A stretch of 64,000 bases of DNA from Canicola haemoglobinophilus (GCF_002015075.1 NZ_MUXZ01000018.1:34872-98871), one strand, 5' to 3'; positions 1 to 8,762 are shown, numbered from the stretch's first letter. The notes: generated by a model not told the origin, from the sequence alone. Numbers and translations: made by a program.

Positions 1-202
1 TTCCTGTGTCAGGAATAACCGAGATGTAAGCTAATTTTTCCACTAATAGATCTACTTTTGATAGTTCATCAGTGCTTAAGTGAGTTATTTCACGAGCTTT
101 ATTCACACCTTTTCTAATCGCTTTTATTGCTAACACTACTCCAATTAAGAAAAGTCCGGCTAATCCTGCAGCTATAGCTCTAGTAAATGATTCAGCATAC
201 AT
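1..202 (-). CDS. Hypothetical membrane-anchored protein, C-terminus cut by window edge
   Basis: The reading frame opens at 202 and runs off the left edge after 67 codons. The start is MYAESFTRAIAAGLAG, followed by one hydrophobic segment (about residues 8-27), then a basic patch (RKGVNKAR) and a polar region. This looks like a single N-terminal membrane anchor with a cytoplasmic tail. The start codon lies 3 bases after the stop of the upstream DUF805 gene, so the two are probably translationally coupled. I do not recognise the family and give no function. Confidence 0.55.
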   Translation of the reverse strand, partial: MYAESFTRAIAAGLAGLFLIGVVLAIKAIRKGVNKAREITHLSTDELSKVDLLVEKLAYISVIPDTG

Positions 203-205
203 GTG

Positions 206-484
206 CTAGCCCTTTTTCAATGTTCTAGGATCTTCTCCATATTGGTTTGCTCCTTGAGTGCCTTTAGGGAACATCAAAATAAAACTAACAATAGGTAAGA
301 TTGCTAAGAATGCCCACCATGGGTTGTAATTCATATCTTTTAATCTTCTTGAGGCAAAATAAATCTGTGCAGCTATTCCACTTAAAATAAAAATACTGGG
401 GGAATATGCCAACTTCGAAGCTATAATTATTAACCCAGATGTTAGAATGTAATAGATTGCATAATTTGTTCGATTCAGACGCAT
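206..484 (-). CDS. DUF805 family small membrane protein
   Basis: A 92-residue protein with three hydrophobic segments. It ends with the hallmark of DUF805: an RLKDMNYNPWW stretch, a hydrophobic helix, then FPKGTQGANQYGEDPR. The start at 484 (MRLNRTNY) is preferred over 496 because GGAG lies 7 bases upstream of it. The broken paralogue next door (497-778) starts the same way, with the same GGAG spacing. The family is widespread and of unknown function. It is the intact copy of a tandem pair and is followed at once by a membrane-anchored ORF. Confidence 0.75.
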   Translation of the reverse strand: MRLNRTNYAIYYILTSGLIIIASKLAYSPSIFILSGIAAQIYFASRRLKDMNYNPWWAFLAILPIVSFILMFPKGTQGANQYGEDPRTLKKG

Positions 485-496
485 AGAAAGCTCCAT

Positions 497-778
497 TTAT
501 GATGATTGTGTTAGTCTAGGATTTTTACCATATTGGTTTTCTCCAGGGGTTCCTTTAGGAAACATCAGAATAAAACCTACAAAGGGTAATATAGTTAAAA
601 TTGCCCACCAAGGATTAGCATTCATATCTTTTAAACGTCCCGTTGCAAGATATATTTGCACACTAGTGCCAATTAATATAGCCAATCATCCTGCTTCTGG
701 ACTTAAAGCAGACAACATTACCATCACAACAGAGGCGATGATAGAACCAATAGCATAGCTTGTTCGAGTACGACGCAT
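497..778 (-). pseudogene. DUF805 family protein, broken by in-frame TGA
   Basis: Read from 778, the frame gives MRRTRTSYAIGS and continues in the same frame to QYGKNPRLTQSS, 93 codons colinear with the paralogue at 206-484. Codon 31 is TGA (complement of 686-688). A GGAG lies 7 bases before the start, as in the paralogue. The aligned residue in the paralogue is serine, not cysteine, so selenocysteine is unlikely. A TTG directly after the stop could in principle restart translation of the last 62 codons. The gene is probably non-functional, or an allele with a point mutation. Confidence 0.75.
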
Positions 779-794
779 ATAAAACTCCGTTTTA

Positions 795-844
795 TGTGTA
801 AAAATAAAGCTATATGCTATACTTACTCCCATCTTTTTTACACA
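795..844. promoter_or_regulatory. Inverted repeat flanking the DUF805/XRE divergent promoter region
   Basis: TGTGTAAAAA at 795-804 is matched by its exact reverse complement TTTTTACACA at 835-844. The 30-base spacer contains a TATACT hexamer (818-823). The pair sits between the divergent DUF805 gene and the XRE regulator, where an autoregulatory operator would be expected. The binding assignment is inference. Confidence 0.35.
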
Positions 845-902
845 AACAATCAGGGTGAGTTTATCGCCTTTTTATCTATATCATTAAACTAAGAGAGCTA
901 TT

Positions 903-1283
903 ATGGAAGTTCAAGATACAATTCGAACAATGCGAGAGCTGAATCAGCTTACTCAAGAAGAAATGGCGGAAAAATTGAATATTTCCGTTAATGGTTATTC
1001 AAAAATTGAGCGTGGCATTACCAAATTAAGTTTAGAAAAATTAGAACAGATAGCTAATATTTTTAATATTAATGTATCCGAATTATATTCAGCCAAAGAA
1101 AAAGGCTTTTTATATTTTTTCAGCGAACATAATGGTGCAAATTATTATAATGGTACAGAAAGCGTAATAAGTGAAAATGAAAGATTAAAACTAGAAGTAA
1201 AATATAAAGACGAAATTATTCAAAAACTTAACAATGAAAACCAATTATTGAAAGAAATGATTGAATTACTAAAGAACAAATGA
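903..1283 (+). CDS. XRE-family transcriptional regulator with C-terminal coiled coil
   Basis: A 126-residue protein. Residues about 6-60 form a Cro/CI-type helix-turn-helix: [20 protein letters not shown], then ERG, the classic recognition-helix ending. After a linker, residues about 88-124 are a charged heptad-rich coiled coil ([19 protein letters not shown]), a likely dimerisation arm. AGAGAG lies a few bases before the ATG. The stop is 1 base before the dapE start, so the two are coupled. It is divergent from the DUF805 genes, which it may regulate together with itself. Confidence 0.8.
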   Translation: MEVQDTIRTMRELNQLTQEEMAEKLNISVNGYSKIERGITKLSLEKLEQIANIFNINVSELYSAKEKGFLYFFSEHNGANYYNGTESVISENERLKLEVKYKDEIIQKLNNENQLLKEMIELLKNK

Positions 1284-1284
1284 T

Positions 1285-2412
1285 ATGAAAAACAACATTA
1301 TCCAACTAGCTCAAGTGTTGATCCAACGTCCTTCCATTAGTCCAGATGATCAAGGCTGTCAACAACTCATTGCGGAACGCTTGCAAGCTGTGGGCTTTAA
1401 ATTGGAATGGTTACCTTTTGGCGACACCTTGAATTTATGGGCAACCCATGGCGAAGGGAAATGCTTTGCCTTTGCAGGGCATACGGACGTTGTACCTGTG
1501 GGTGATGAAAGCCAATGGACTTATCCACCTTTTGCTGCTCAGATTGTGGATAATATACTGTATGGACGTGGTGCCGCAGATATGAAAGGTTCGTTAGCAG
1601 CGATGGTGATTGCAGCGGAAACTTTCGTTCGTAACAATCCCGATCATCAAGGCAAAATTGCTTTGTTGATTACCTCGGATGAAGAAGCCGCGGCGACTAA
1701 TGGCACAGTCAAAGTGGTTGAAACTTTAATGAAACGCAATGAAGAGATCCATTATTGTGTGGTGGGCGAGCCTTCAAGTGCCAAACAGTTTGGCGATATT
1801 GTGAAAAATGGTCGCCGTGGTTCTATCACAGGGAATTTGTATATTCAAGGTGTGCAAGGTCATGTGGCATATCCTCATTTAGCGGATAATCCTGTACATA
1901 AAGCATTGAAATTCCTAGATGAATTAACCCATTATCAATGGGACCAAGGCAACGAATTTTTTCCACCTACGAGCTTGCAAATTGCCAATATTCATGCAGG
2001 CACGGGCAGTAATAATGTCATTCCTGGCGAACTCTATGTGCAATTTAACTTACGTTATTGCACCGAAGTGACTGATGAAATCATTAAAACTAAAGTAGCT
2101 GAAATGTTAGAAAAACATGAGCTAACATATCGTATAGATTGGAATTTATCAGGCAAGCCATTTTTAACGCCAGCAGGTCAATTAGTGAATGCAGCAGTTG
2201 ACGCCGTAGAAAAAGTTACCAAAATAAGATCGCACTTAGATACAGGTGGAGGCACTTCAGATGCTCGTTTCATTGCCACAATGGGAGCTGAAGTGGTGGA
2301 GTTTGGACCGTTAAATAAAACTATTCACAAAGTTAATGAATGTGTCGATGTTGGTGACTTAGCCAAGTGCGGTGAGGTGTATTACAAAATTTTAGATAAA
2401 TTACTTGCATAG
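1285..2412 (+). CDS. dapE: Succinyl-diaminopimelate desuccinylase
   Basis: DapE hydrolyses N-succinyl-L,L-diaminopimelate in the cytoplasm, supplying diaminopimelate for peptidoglycan and lysine. The 375-residue length is normal. The M20 metallopeptidase signatures are present: FAGHTDVVP (zinc histidine and aspartate), [10 protein letters not shown] (bridging aspartate), TSDEEA (catalytic glutamate) and a C-terminal histidine in NKTIHKVNE. No strong Shine-Dalgarno sequence precedes its ATG. Its start lies just after the stop of the XRE gene, which suggests coupled translation, an unusual partner for dapE. An exact uptake sequence lies inside at 2365-2373. Confidence 0.96.
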   Translation: MKNNIIQLAQVLIQRPSISPDDQGCQQLIAERLQAVGFKLEWLPFGDTLNLWATHGEGKCFAFAGHTDVVPVGDESQWTYPPFAAQIVDNILYGRGAADMKGSLAAMVIAAETFVRNNPDHQGKIALLITSDEEAAATNGTVKVVETLMKRNEEIHYCVVGEPSSAKQFGDIVKNGRRGSITGNLYIQGVQGHVAYPHLADNPVHKALKFLDELTHYQWDQGNEFFPPTSLQIANIHAGTGSNNVIPGELYVQFNLRYCTEVTDEIIKTKVAEMLEKHELTYRIDWNLSGKPFLTPAGQLVNAAVDAVEKVTKIRSHLDTGGGTSDARFIATMGAEVVEFGPLNKTIHKVNECVDVGDLAKCGEVYYKILDKLLA

Positions 2413-2469
2413 ACTTGAAATTTTAAACCAACCAAGTAAACTAAGTTCGTTATTTATTTGGGAGGACTT

Positions 2470-2724
2470 ATGAACAATGCAATGACAATGGTGAATATTC
2501 ACGAAGCAAAAACTAACCTTTCTAAAATTGTGGACGAAGTAAAAAAGCTAGGCAAGCCGATGGTTATTGCTAAAGCTGGAAAGCCACAAGTTAAAATTGT
2601 GCCGTTAGAGCAACCTGAAATTAGCACTCGTTTTGGGTTTATGACAGAACCGAGCAATATTCCTGATAATTTTGATCAGATGTATGCCGATGAAATTCAG
2701 GCATTATTTGAAGGGAACAGCTAA
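2470..2724 (+). CDS. Phd/YefM-type antitoxin
   Basis: An 84-residue protein opening with MVNIHEAKTNLSKIVDEV, the typical DNA-binding fold of Phd/YefM antitoxins, followed by the PMVIAKAGKPQVKIVPL strand pair. The acidic, probably disordered C-terminus would wrap the toxin. The start at 2470 follows GGGAGG closely; a start 12 bases upstream or downstream is possible. Its TAA shares a base with the ATG of the toxin gene (TAATG), the usual arrangement for co-translated pairs. Such antitoxins usually repress their own operon. Confidence 0.85.
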   Translation: MNNAMTMVNIHEAKTNLSKIVDEVKKLGKPMVIAKAGKPQVKIVPLEQPEISTRFGFMTEPSNIPDNFDQMYADEIQALFEGNS

Positions 2725-3122
2725 TGAAACTTTTGCTTGATACTCATATTTTGCTATGGCTTGCATGGAATAAAAAAGAGAAATTATCCTCACAAGCTAT
2801 CGCTCTATTAGAGAACTTAGAAAATGAACTCTATATCAGTATGGCGAGTTTATGGGAAATTTCGATCAAGTCTTCCCTTGGTAAACCTGATTTTTCTATT
2901 GATGTGGAAAAACTAATTGAAGGTGCAACTCGCATTGGTTGTAAAGTTTTACCTATTGAAATTACTCATATTCTAAAGCTTAATCAATTAGTAACCGTGC
3001 ATAAAGATCCTTTTGATCGCTTACTACTTGCTCAAGCGGAAAGTGAAAAAATTTATTTTCTTACCGCTGATCAGCTTATCTTAAAACATTCTTCATCTTA
3101 TCTTCTCAATGCAAGCGGTTAA
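2724..3122 (+). CDS. PIN-domain toxin (VapC-like ribonuclease)
   Basis: A 132-residue single PIN domain. The acidic metal-binding residues are visible: D6 in LLLDTHILLW, E45 in SLWEIS, D95/D98 in HKDPFDRLL and D116 in LTADQ. PIN toxins cleave tRNA or rRNA and are neutralised by the upstream partner. This one is paired with a Phd-type rather than an AbrB-type antitoxin, so it belongs to the group often annotated as COG3744 and not to the well-studied H. influenzae VapBC-1 type. All catalytic residues are intact, so the toxin is probably active when free. Confidence 0.85.
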   Translation: MKLLLDTHILLWLAWNKKEKLSSQAIALLENLENELYISMASLWEISIKSSLGKPDFSIDVEKLIEGATRIGCKVLPIEITHILKLNQLVTVHKDPFDRLLLAQAESEKIYFLTADQLILKHSSSYLLNASG

Positions 3123-3126
3123 TAAA

Positions 3127-3801
3127 ATGAATAATTTTGCAATCCTTACAGGTAAAACCCGTGAACATTTAATTTCGTTACCCAATCCTCTGTCAGATAA
3201 TCATTTTTTACAGGCTGAGGCAGTAAAGGCGTTTTTAGAATTACAACAAGCGGCTAAAGCAAGGGGATTTAATTTACAGCCTGCGAGTAGTTTTCGTGAT
3301 TTTGAACGCCAGCGATTAATTTGGAACGGCAAATTTTATGGCGAACGCAAGGTTCATGATGATCAAGGAAATCCTTTAGATTTGACTGCACTTGATGATT
3401 GGCAAAAGGCGAAAGCGATTTTGCGTTGGTCTGCAATGCCGGGGGCAAGCCGTCATCATTGGGGCACAGAAATTGATTTTTTCGATCCTGATTTATTGCC
3501 AAAAGGACAGAAGTTGCAGCTTGAACCTTGGGAATATCAAACGGGCGGATATTTTCAACGCTTGACTAACTGGCTATTAGTCAATGCAGAGCAGTTTGGT
3601 TTTTATTTTCCATTCTTAGAACAAGAAGATAAAAAAATTGGTCATGAACCTTGGCATTTAAGCTATTTCCCCATTGCTGATATATATCAACAACAATTTA
3701 GCCCTGATATTTTAGTGCAGGCGTGGCTGAGGGAAGAGGTTGCTGGTAAAGCGGTTTTATTAAGCCATTTAGATGAAATATTTAGCGATTTCTTGCTTTA
3801 A
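3127..3801 (+). CDS. M15 family D-alanyl-D-alanine carboxypeptidase-like metallopeptidase
   Basis: A 224-residue protein with the VanY/M15B fold: SSFRDFERQRLIWNGKF in the N-terminal half, then the zinc motif SRHHWGTEIDFF (histidine and aspartate ligands), and GHEPWHLSYF with the catalytic glutamate and third ligand. Enzymes of this family trim the terminal D-Ala of peptidoglycan stems. No signal peptide is visible, so it may act on cytoplasmic muropeptides during recycling; this is inference. The start at 3127 is 4 bases after the toxin gene stop. There is no convincing Shine-Dalgarno sequence. Confidence 0.8.
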   Translation: MNNFAILTGKTREHLISLPNPLSDNHFLQAEAVKAFLELQQAAKARGFNLQPASSFRDFERQRLIWNGKFYGERKVHDDQGNPLDLTALDDWQKAKAILRWSAMPGASRHHWGTEIDFFDPDLLPKGQKLQLEPWEYQTGGYFQRLTNWLLVNAEQFGFYFPFLEQEDKKIGHEPWHLSYFPIADIYQQQFSPDILVQAWLREEVAGKAVLLSHLDEIFSDFLL

Positions 3802-3846
3802 TTTATTCTTAGCGAATCCAAATTTGTCACAATTTTAGAGGTATAT

Positions 3847-4467
3847 ATGAAAATTCAACAATTTACCCAACAAGATATTGAAATTTTGAATGAAGAAACT
3901 TTGTACAAAGGTTTTTTTCAATTAAAACGTATTCAGTTTAAACATAAGCTTTTTGCTGGCGGTGTGAGTGGTGTCGTTACACGTGAGTTGCTGTATAAAG
4001 GTGCGGCATCAGCAGTTATTGCTTATGATCCACATTTAGATAAGGTGATTTTAGTGGAACAAGTGCGTATTGGTGCGTATGATCCTAAATTAGCCTCATC
4101 TCCTTGGTTACTGGAATTAATTGCTGGTATGGTGGAAGAGGGCGAAAAACCAGAAGAAGTGGCTTTAAGAGAAAGTCAGGAAGAGGCAGGAGTAGAAGTG
4201 CGTAATCTACAACATGCATTAAGCGTTTGGGACAGCCCAGGCGGTGTGATTGAGCGTATTCATTTATTTGCTGGACAAGTGGATAGTACAAAAGCGCAAG
4301 GTATTCACGGTTTAGCCGAAGAAAGTGAAGATATTCAAGTTCATGTTGTTAGCAGAGAAGTGGCTTATCAATGGGTATGTGAGGGCAAAATTGATAATAG
4401 TATTGCGGTCATGGGATTACAATGGTTGCAACTGAATTATCAAACCTTGCAACAACAATGGTTATAA
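3847..4467 (+). CDS. nudF: ADP-ribose pyrophosphatase (Nudix hydrolase)
   Basis: NudF hydrolyses ADP-ribose to AMP and ribose-5-phosphate, clearing a reactive metabolite. The 206-residue protein has an intact Nudix box, from GMVEEGEKPEE to RESQEEAGV (about residues 98-119), and the YDPKLASSPWLLELIAG approach segment characteristic of the ADPRase subgroup. In related gamma-proteobacteria nudF precedes cpdA, and that order holds here, although a 138-base gap containing a possible CRP site separates them. AGAGG lies 6 bases before the ATG. Confidence 0.93.
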   Translation: MKIQQFTQQDIEILNEETLYKGFFQLKRIQFKHKLFAGGVSGVVTRELLYKGAASAVIAYDPHLDKVILVEQVRIGAYDPKLASSPWLLELIAGMVEEGEKPEEVALRESQEEAGVEVRNLQHALSVWDSPGGVIERIHLFAGQVDSTKAQGIHGLAEESEDIQVHVVSREVAYQWVCEGKIDNSIAVMGLQWLQLNYQTLQQQWL

Positions 4468-4488
4468 AATGTGATATAGGTTGTATTT
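4467..4488 (+). promoter_or_regulatory. Possible CRP site upstream of cpdA
   Basis: The 22-mer has a perfect left half (AAATGTGAT) and a weaker right half (GTTGTATTT, 5 of 9 matches to the consensus half-site). It begins within the nudF stop codon and lies about 120 bases before the cpdA start. CRP control of a cAMP phosphodiesterase would be a feedback loop; the match is moderate. Confidence 0.3.
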
Positions 4489-4605
4489 TCTAGAAAAAAA
4501 TTTATAAAAATATGATCTTGTTAACATTTTCATTATTTTTTAATGCAATTTTTTTATTAAAACAGTAATTTATAACCCGTTTGTTGTATATAAGGTGCGA
4601 ATATT

Positions 4606-5436
4606 TTGATAAGTGCATATCAATACAATACTTCAGAGAAAGTAGTTCGTTTAATTCAGATTACCGATCCTCATTTATTTAAAGATAAAAATGGGGAGTT
4701 GCTTGGTATTAATACGCACGATAGTTTTAACCAAGTATTAACTGAGGCTTCACAGAGCCAATTTGATTATGAACTTGTTTTAGCAACAGGGGATTTAGTA
4801 CAAGATAGTAGCGAGGAAGGCTATCAGTATTTTGCGAAAGCTATAAGTGCGTTACAGAAAAAAGTATTTTGGATCCCGGGCAATCATGATTTTCAACCTA
4901 AGATGTTTGATGTTTTAGGTCAATATCAAGAATATATTTGCCCGACAAAGCATGTATTGGTGGGAGATAAGTGGCAAATTTTAATGTTAGATAGCCAAGT
5001 GTCAGGTGTGCCTCATGGGCAATTAGGGCAATATCAGCTAGACTGGCTATCAGCAAAATTGAAAGATCATCCAGAACGTTATTCTTTAGTTGTTCTACAT
5101 CATCATATTGTTTCCACAAACTCTGCTTGGCTAGACCAGCATAATTTGCGTAACTCATTAGATTTAATGGAAGTGTTGTCGCCATTCAGAAATGTTCGCG
5201 GGATTTTGTATGGGCATATCCATCAAGCTGTAGATACTGAATTACATGGTTATAAAATAATGGCAACACCTTCAACTTGTATTCAGTTTAAGCCAGATAG
5301 CAATAATTTTGCATTGGATACGCTACAACCTGGCTGGCGTGAAATTGAATTGTACGATGATGGACGAATTGAAACGAGAGTAAAACGAATTCAGCAAGCT
5401 ACTTTTTTACCAAATATGCTGAGTGACGGATATTAA
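4606..5436 (+). CDS. cpdA: 3',5'-cyclic-AMP phosphodiesterase
   Basis: CpdA (Icc) hydrolyses cAMP. In H. influenzae it is known to tune cAMP-dependent competence. The 276-residue protein has the metallophosphoesterase signatures QITDPHLF, ATGDLVQD, GNHD, LHHHIV and YGHIHQ, supplying the di-metal ligands. The start is a TTG at 4606: there is no in-frame ATG before the catalytic DPH motif, and an AAGG lies about 10 bases upstream. A weak start suits a low-abundance regulator of a second messenger. It is followed by a convergent terminator shared with mutT. Confidence 0.93.
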   Translation: MISAYQYNTSEKVVRLIQITDPHLFKDKNGELLGINTHDSFNQVLTEASQSQFDYELVLATGDLVQDSSEEGYQYFAKAISALQKKVFWIPGNHDFQPKMFDVLGQYQEYICPTKHVLVGDKWQILMLDSQVSGVPHGQLGQYQLDWLSAKLKDHPERYSLVVLHHHIVSTNSAWLDQHNLRNSLDLMEVLSPFRNVRGILYGHIHQAVDTELHGYKIMATPSTCIQFKPDSNNFALDTLQPGWREIELYDDGRIETRVKRIQQATFLPNMLSDGY

Positions 5437-5458
5437 TTAAGTGTTCCAGTAAAATTAC

Positions 5459-5508
5459 AAGGTGTTTTGGACTTTTTATCAACCATTTGTCCATTACACC
5501 TTTATTTT
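5459..5508 (+). terminator. Rho-independent terminator between cpdA and mutT
   Basis: AAGGTGT (5459-5465) pairs with ACACCTT (5496-5502). Inside a symmetrical 2x2 internal loop (TT opposite TT), TGGAC (5468-5472) pairs with GTCCA (5489-5493). TTTATTTT follows. It fits the end of cpdA and may also serve mutT from the other side. Confidence 0.65.
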
Positions 5509-5514
5509 ACATAT

Positions 5515-5523
5515 AAGTGCGGT
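5515..5523 (+). repeat. Uptake signal sequence, intergenic
   Basis: Exact AAGTGCGGT core followed by an AT-rich tract (AGAATTTTTAT), as in the extended uptake sequence. It lies between the convergent ends of cpdA and mutT. Confidence 0.9.
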
Positions 5524-5539
5524 AGAATTTTTATCTGTT

Positions 5540-5944
5540 TTAAGCTTGAGTTTCTGCTAATAAGCGCTGGATTAATTTAGCATTGGCTGGTGGAAATTGA
5601 CCTGCATCTAGTTGTTGTTGCTCAAGCCAAAAGCCAGTTTGTCCTTCTCGTCCAAAAGGTTCACCAACCCATTGTTCTACAAGATAGAAATGAAATTGAA
5701 TGATTTTAGTTGGATATTCAAAAGAAAAACGTTCAAAAAGCACCGCACTTAGTACATGAATACCTATTTCTTCTTCCAGTTCTCGAGCCAGCGCTTGTTC
5801 AGGCGTTTCATTTTGATCTACTTTTCCACCCGGAAATTCCAACGCTTGAGCAAAATCCTGTCCCTCTAATCGTTGTGTGAGATAAATTTGCCCAAACTCA
5901 TTACGAATAATGCCAGCAGCAACTTGAACTATTGGTTTTGTCAT
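5540..5944 (-). CDS. mutT: 8-oxo-dGTP diphosphatase
   Basis: MutT removes 8-oxo-dGTP from the nucleotide pool and prevents A:T to C:G transversions. The 134-residue protein (start at 5944, MTKPIVQVAAG, with AGGA 8 bases upstream) carries the Nudix box GGKVDQNETPEQALARELEE with the EEIG ending. The order secM-secA-mutT is conserved from E. coli. Here a hairpin with a T-rich tail lies between secA and mutT and could lower mutT transcription relative to secA. Confidence 0.94.
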   Translation of the reverse strand: MTKPIVQVAAGIIRNEFGQIYLTQRLEGQDFAQALEFPGGKVDQNETPEQALARELEEEIGIHVLSAVLFERFSFEYPTKIIQFHFYLVEQWVGEPFGREGQTGFWLEQQQLDAGQFPPANAKLIQRLLAETQA

Positions 5945-5955
5945 TGTATTTATCC

Positions 5956-5983
5956 TAAAAAGAGCGGTGGAATTTTCCACCGC
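5956..5983 (-). terminator. Hairpin terminator/attenuator between secA and mutT
   Basis: GCGGTGGAA (5964-5972) and TTCCACCGC (5975-5983) form a perfect 9-bp stem with a 2-base spacer. On the minus strand it is followed by TCTTTTT. The stem contains a degenerate uptake sequence (AGAGCGGT). The mutT Shine-Dalgarno sequence follows immediately. Confidence 0.7.
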
Positions 5984-5991
5984 AATATGAA

Positions 5992-8685
5992 TTAATATTT
6001 CGCTTTGCTACCATGGCAATGCTTATATTTTTTTCCTGAGCCACAAGGGCAAGGTTCGTTACGCCCTATTTTACGTTCTTCTTGTGTATCAGATTCTTCT
6101 TCGCTATTACCTTGATACTGCATTGCAGCTGTTTCACGCTCTGTCATTGCTTGACGAGCTTGTTCTGCAGCTTCAATTTCTTCTTGAGTACGAATTTGCA
6201 CTCGGCTTAATGTGGTAATTACACTTTGTTTCAAGGTATCTAACATGTCAGTAAACATTTGGAAAGATTCTTTTTTGTACTCTTGTTTAGGATCTTTTTG
6301 CGCATAACCACGTAAATGAATACCGCGGCGCAGATGATCCATAGAAGATAAATGTTCTTTCCACAGTTCATCAAGTGTTTGTAACATCACGCCTTTTTCA
6401 AAATTGCGCATTGTTTCTGGACCTACTAATGCTTCTTTACGCTCATATTCAGCAATTGCTGCTGCAAGCACACGTTCACGCAATACATCTTCGTTGAAAG
6501 TATTTTCTTCCTCTAACCATTTACTTAATGGTAAATCAATTGCGAAATCTTGTTTCAGGCGACTTTCTAATGCTGGAATGTCCCACTGTTCTTCCAGAGA
6601 TTGTGGCGGAACATATTCATCAATTACGTTATTGAAGACATCTTGGCGAATAACTTGAATGGTTTCGGCAATATCTTCATTATCAAGTAAAGCATTACGT
6701 TGCTCATAAATCGCATGACGTTGATCATTTGCCACATCGTCAAATTCCAGTAGATTTTTACGTCCATCAAAGTTATGTGCTTCAACTTTTGCTTGCGCTT
6801 GAGCAATCACTTTAGCAAGCATTTTGGACTCCATGCCTTCGCCTTTTTCGGTAAACATTTTGCGCATAAAGTTTAATTTGCCTTCAGTGAGGTAAATGCG
6901 CATTAAGGCATCATCTAAAGATAAATAGAAACGAGAAGAACCTGGATCCCCTTGTCGACCTGAACGACCTCTTAACTGGTTATCAATACGGCGCGATTCA
7001 TGGCGTTCTGTACCAATAATATGTAAACCACCAGCTTGTTTTACAGTGTCATGGCGCACTTGCCATGCGGCTTTGATAGCATCAATTTGTTCTTCTGTTG
7101 GGTTATCTAGTTTAGCTACTTCAGCTTTCCAGTTACCACCTAAGACAATATCTGTACCACGACCAGCCATATTGGTTGCAATTGTTACCGCACCTGGATA
7201 ACCAGCATTAGCGACAATTTCAGCTTCTTGTGCGTGGAATTTTGCATTCAGAACATTATGCTTGATGCCGGCTTTATTGAGTGCATTGGACAGTAATTCT
7301 GATTTTTCAATAGATACTGTACCCACTAAAACAGGTTGGTTACGAGCAACACAATCTTTAATATCTTCAATAATCGCTGCAAATTTGTATTCTTCATTTT
7401 CAAACATCACATCAGTGCGATCATCTCGAATCATTGGCTTATTAGTTGGGATAACGATTGTTTCTAAGCCATAAATTTGTTGAAATTCAAATGCTTCCGT
7501 ATCAGCTGTTCCGGTCATACCTGCGAGTTTTTCATATAAACGGAAGTAGTTTTGATAAGTGATAGAAGCTACAGTCTGGTTTTCTCCTTGAATTTGTACG
7601 CCTTCTTTTGCTTCAATGGCTTGGTGTAAACCATCAGACCAACGGCGACCAGCCATAGTACGCCCAGTGTGTTCATCAACAATCACGATTTCGCCATTTT
7701 TCACAATGTAATCCACATCACGTTCAAACAATTTATGTGCTCGTAGTGCGGCGTAAATATGATGTAGTAATGAAATACGAGCAGGGGAATAGAGGCTTTC
7801 ATTTTCATTAATAAAGCCTTTTTCCATCAACCATTGCTCAATTTTTTCTTGTCCACGCTCAGTTAAATGAGCCTGTTTATTTTTCAGATCTAAGGTAAAG
7901 TCCCCATCACCTTGATATTCTTCCGTATCTTCTTTATCTTGTTGAACAAGGATAGGAATAAGTTTATCCATTGCCATATAAAGCTCAGAGCTGTCTTCCG
8001 CTGGACCTGAAATAATTAATGGTGTGCGAGCCTCATCAATTAAAATAGAATCCACTTCATCCACTAAAGCATAATGTAAGTGTTTTTGGAACCGCTCTTG
8101 TGCTGAGTGCGCTAGGTTATCTCGTAAATAATCAAATCCTAATTCGCTATTTGTTGCATAAGTAATATCTGCGGCATAGGCTGCACGTTTTTCTTCAGGC
8201 GACAATCTAGGAACATTAACACCTACAGTCATGCCTAAAAATTCAAATAATGGGCGGTTAGTTTCTGCATCACGGCGAGCCAAATAATCATTGACAGTTA
8301 CCACATGAACACCTTTTCCAGTTAAGGCATTTAAGTAACAAGGTAAAGTTGCGGTTAAGGTTTTACCTTCACCAGTACGCATTTCTGCGATGCAGCGATT
8401 ATTTAAGACCATACCACCAATTAATTGCACATCGAAAGGGCGCATACCTAAAACACGTTTACTTGCCTCGCGTACAGTGGCAAAAGCTTCTGGAATTAAA
8501 CTTTCTAGTTTTTCTCCATTTTGTAATCTTTCACGAAATTCAGCGGTTTTGGCACTGAGTTGTTCATCAGTTAAAGTCTCAAATTCAGCTTCTAACTTAT
8601 TGATAATTCTTACTTGTTTATTTAAACGGCGTAAAATTCGGTCATTACGGCTACCAAAGATCTTTGTAACAATAGTTCTTAACAT
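5992..8685 (-). CDS. secA: Preprotein translocase ATPase SecA
   Basis: SecA drives secretory proteins through SecYEG using ATP. The 897-residue protein has the N-terminal DEAD motor with Walker A (MRTGEGKT, about residue 102), the [16 protein letters not shown] box, the preprotein cross-linking region, the second nucleotide-binding fold with [13 protein letters not shown], and the C-terminal SecB-binding zinc motif [15 protein letters not shown]. It lies directly after secM, whose translational arrest is expected to expose the secA start region. The Shine-Dalgarno sequence is weak (AAAAGAAAAA), consistent with translational control. Confidence 0.97.
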   Translation of the reverse strand: MLRTIVTKIFGSRNDRILRRLNKQVRIINKLEAEFETLTDEQLSAKTAEFRERLQNGEKLESLIPEAFATVREASKRVLGMRPFDVQLIGGMVLNNRCIAEMRTGEGKTLTATLPCYLNALTGKGVHVVTVNDYLARRDAETNRPLFEFLGMTVGVNVPRLSPEEKRAAYAADITYATNSELGFDYLRDNLAHSAQERFQKHLHYALVDEVDSILIDEARTPLIISGPAEDSSELYMAMDKLIPILVQQDKEDTEEYQGDGDFTLDLKNKQAHLTERGQEKIEQWLMEKGFINENESLYSPARISLLHHIYAALRAHKLFERDVDYIVKNGEIVIVDEHTGRTMAGRRWSDGLHQAIEAKEGVQIQGENQTVASITYQNYFRLYEKLAGMTGTADTEAFEFQQIYGLETIVIPTNKPMIRDDRTDVMFENEEYKFAAIIEDIKDCVARNQPVLVGTVSIEKSELLSNALNKAGIKHNVLNAKFHAQEAEIVANAGYPGAVTIATNMAGRGTDIVLGGNWKAEVAKLDNPTEEQIDAIKAAWQVRHDTVKQAGGLHIIGTERHESRRIDNQLRGRSGRQGDPGSSRFYLSLDDALMRIYLTEGKLNFMRKMFTEKGEGMESKMLAKVIAQAQAKVEAHNFDGRKNLLEFDDVANDQRHAIYEQRNALLDNEDIAETIQVIRQDVFNNVIDEYVPPQSLEEQWDIPALESRLKQDFAIDLPLSKWLEEENTFNEDVLRERVLAAAIAEYERKEALVGPETMRNFEKGVMLQTLDELWKEHLSSMDHLRRGIHLRGYAQKDPKQEYKKESFQMFTDMLDTLKQSVITTLSRVQIRTQEEIEAAEQARQAMTERETAAMQYQGNSEEESDTQEERKIGRNEPCPCGSGKKYKHCHGSKAKY

Positions 8686-8720
8686 AATATTTTTCTTTTT
8701 AAATTGAATAAGTAAATTTA

Positions 8721-8738
8721 CCTAATAACGATATTAGG
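8721..8738 (-). promoter_or_regulatory. Hairpin in the secM-secA intergenic mRNA
   Basis: CCTAATA and TATTAGG form a 7-bp stem with a 4-base loop, 24 bases after the secM stop and about 35 bases before the secA start. In E. coli a secM-secA stem-loop hides the secA Shine-Dalgarno sequence until SecM stalls. This stem does not itself cover the secA start, so its role is uncertain. Confidence 0.45.
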
Positions 8739-8762
8739 CACGAGAATAAAATAATCTAGAAT

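Noticed and set aside
686..688. In-frame TGA read as selenocysteine
   Set aside because: The aligned residue in the paralogue is serine, the site is in a membrane region and no hairpin follows at the right place.
6404..8707. Several open frames opposite secA
   Set aside because: They lack start signals and family motifs and are antisense shadows of a well-conserved gene.
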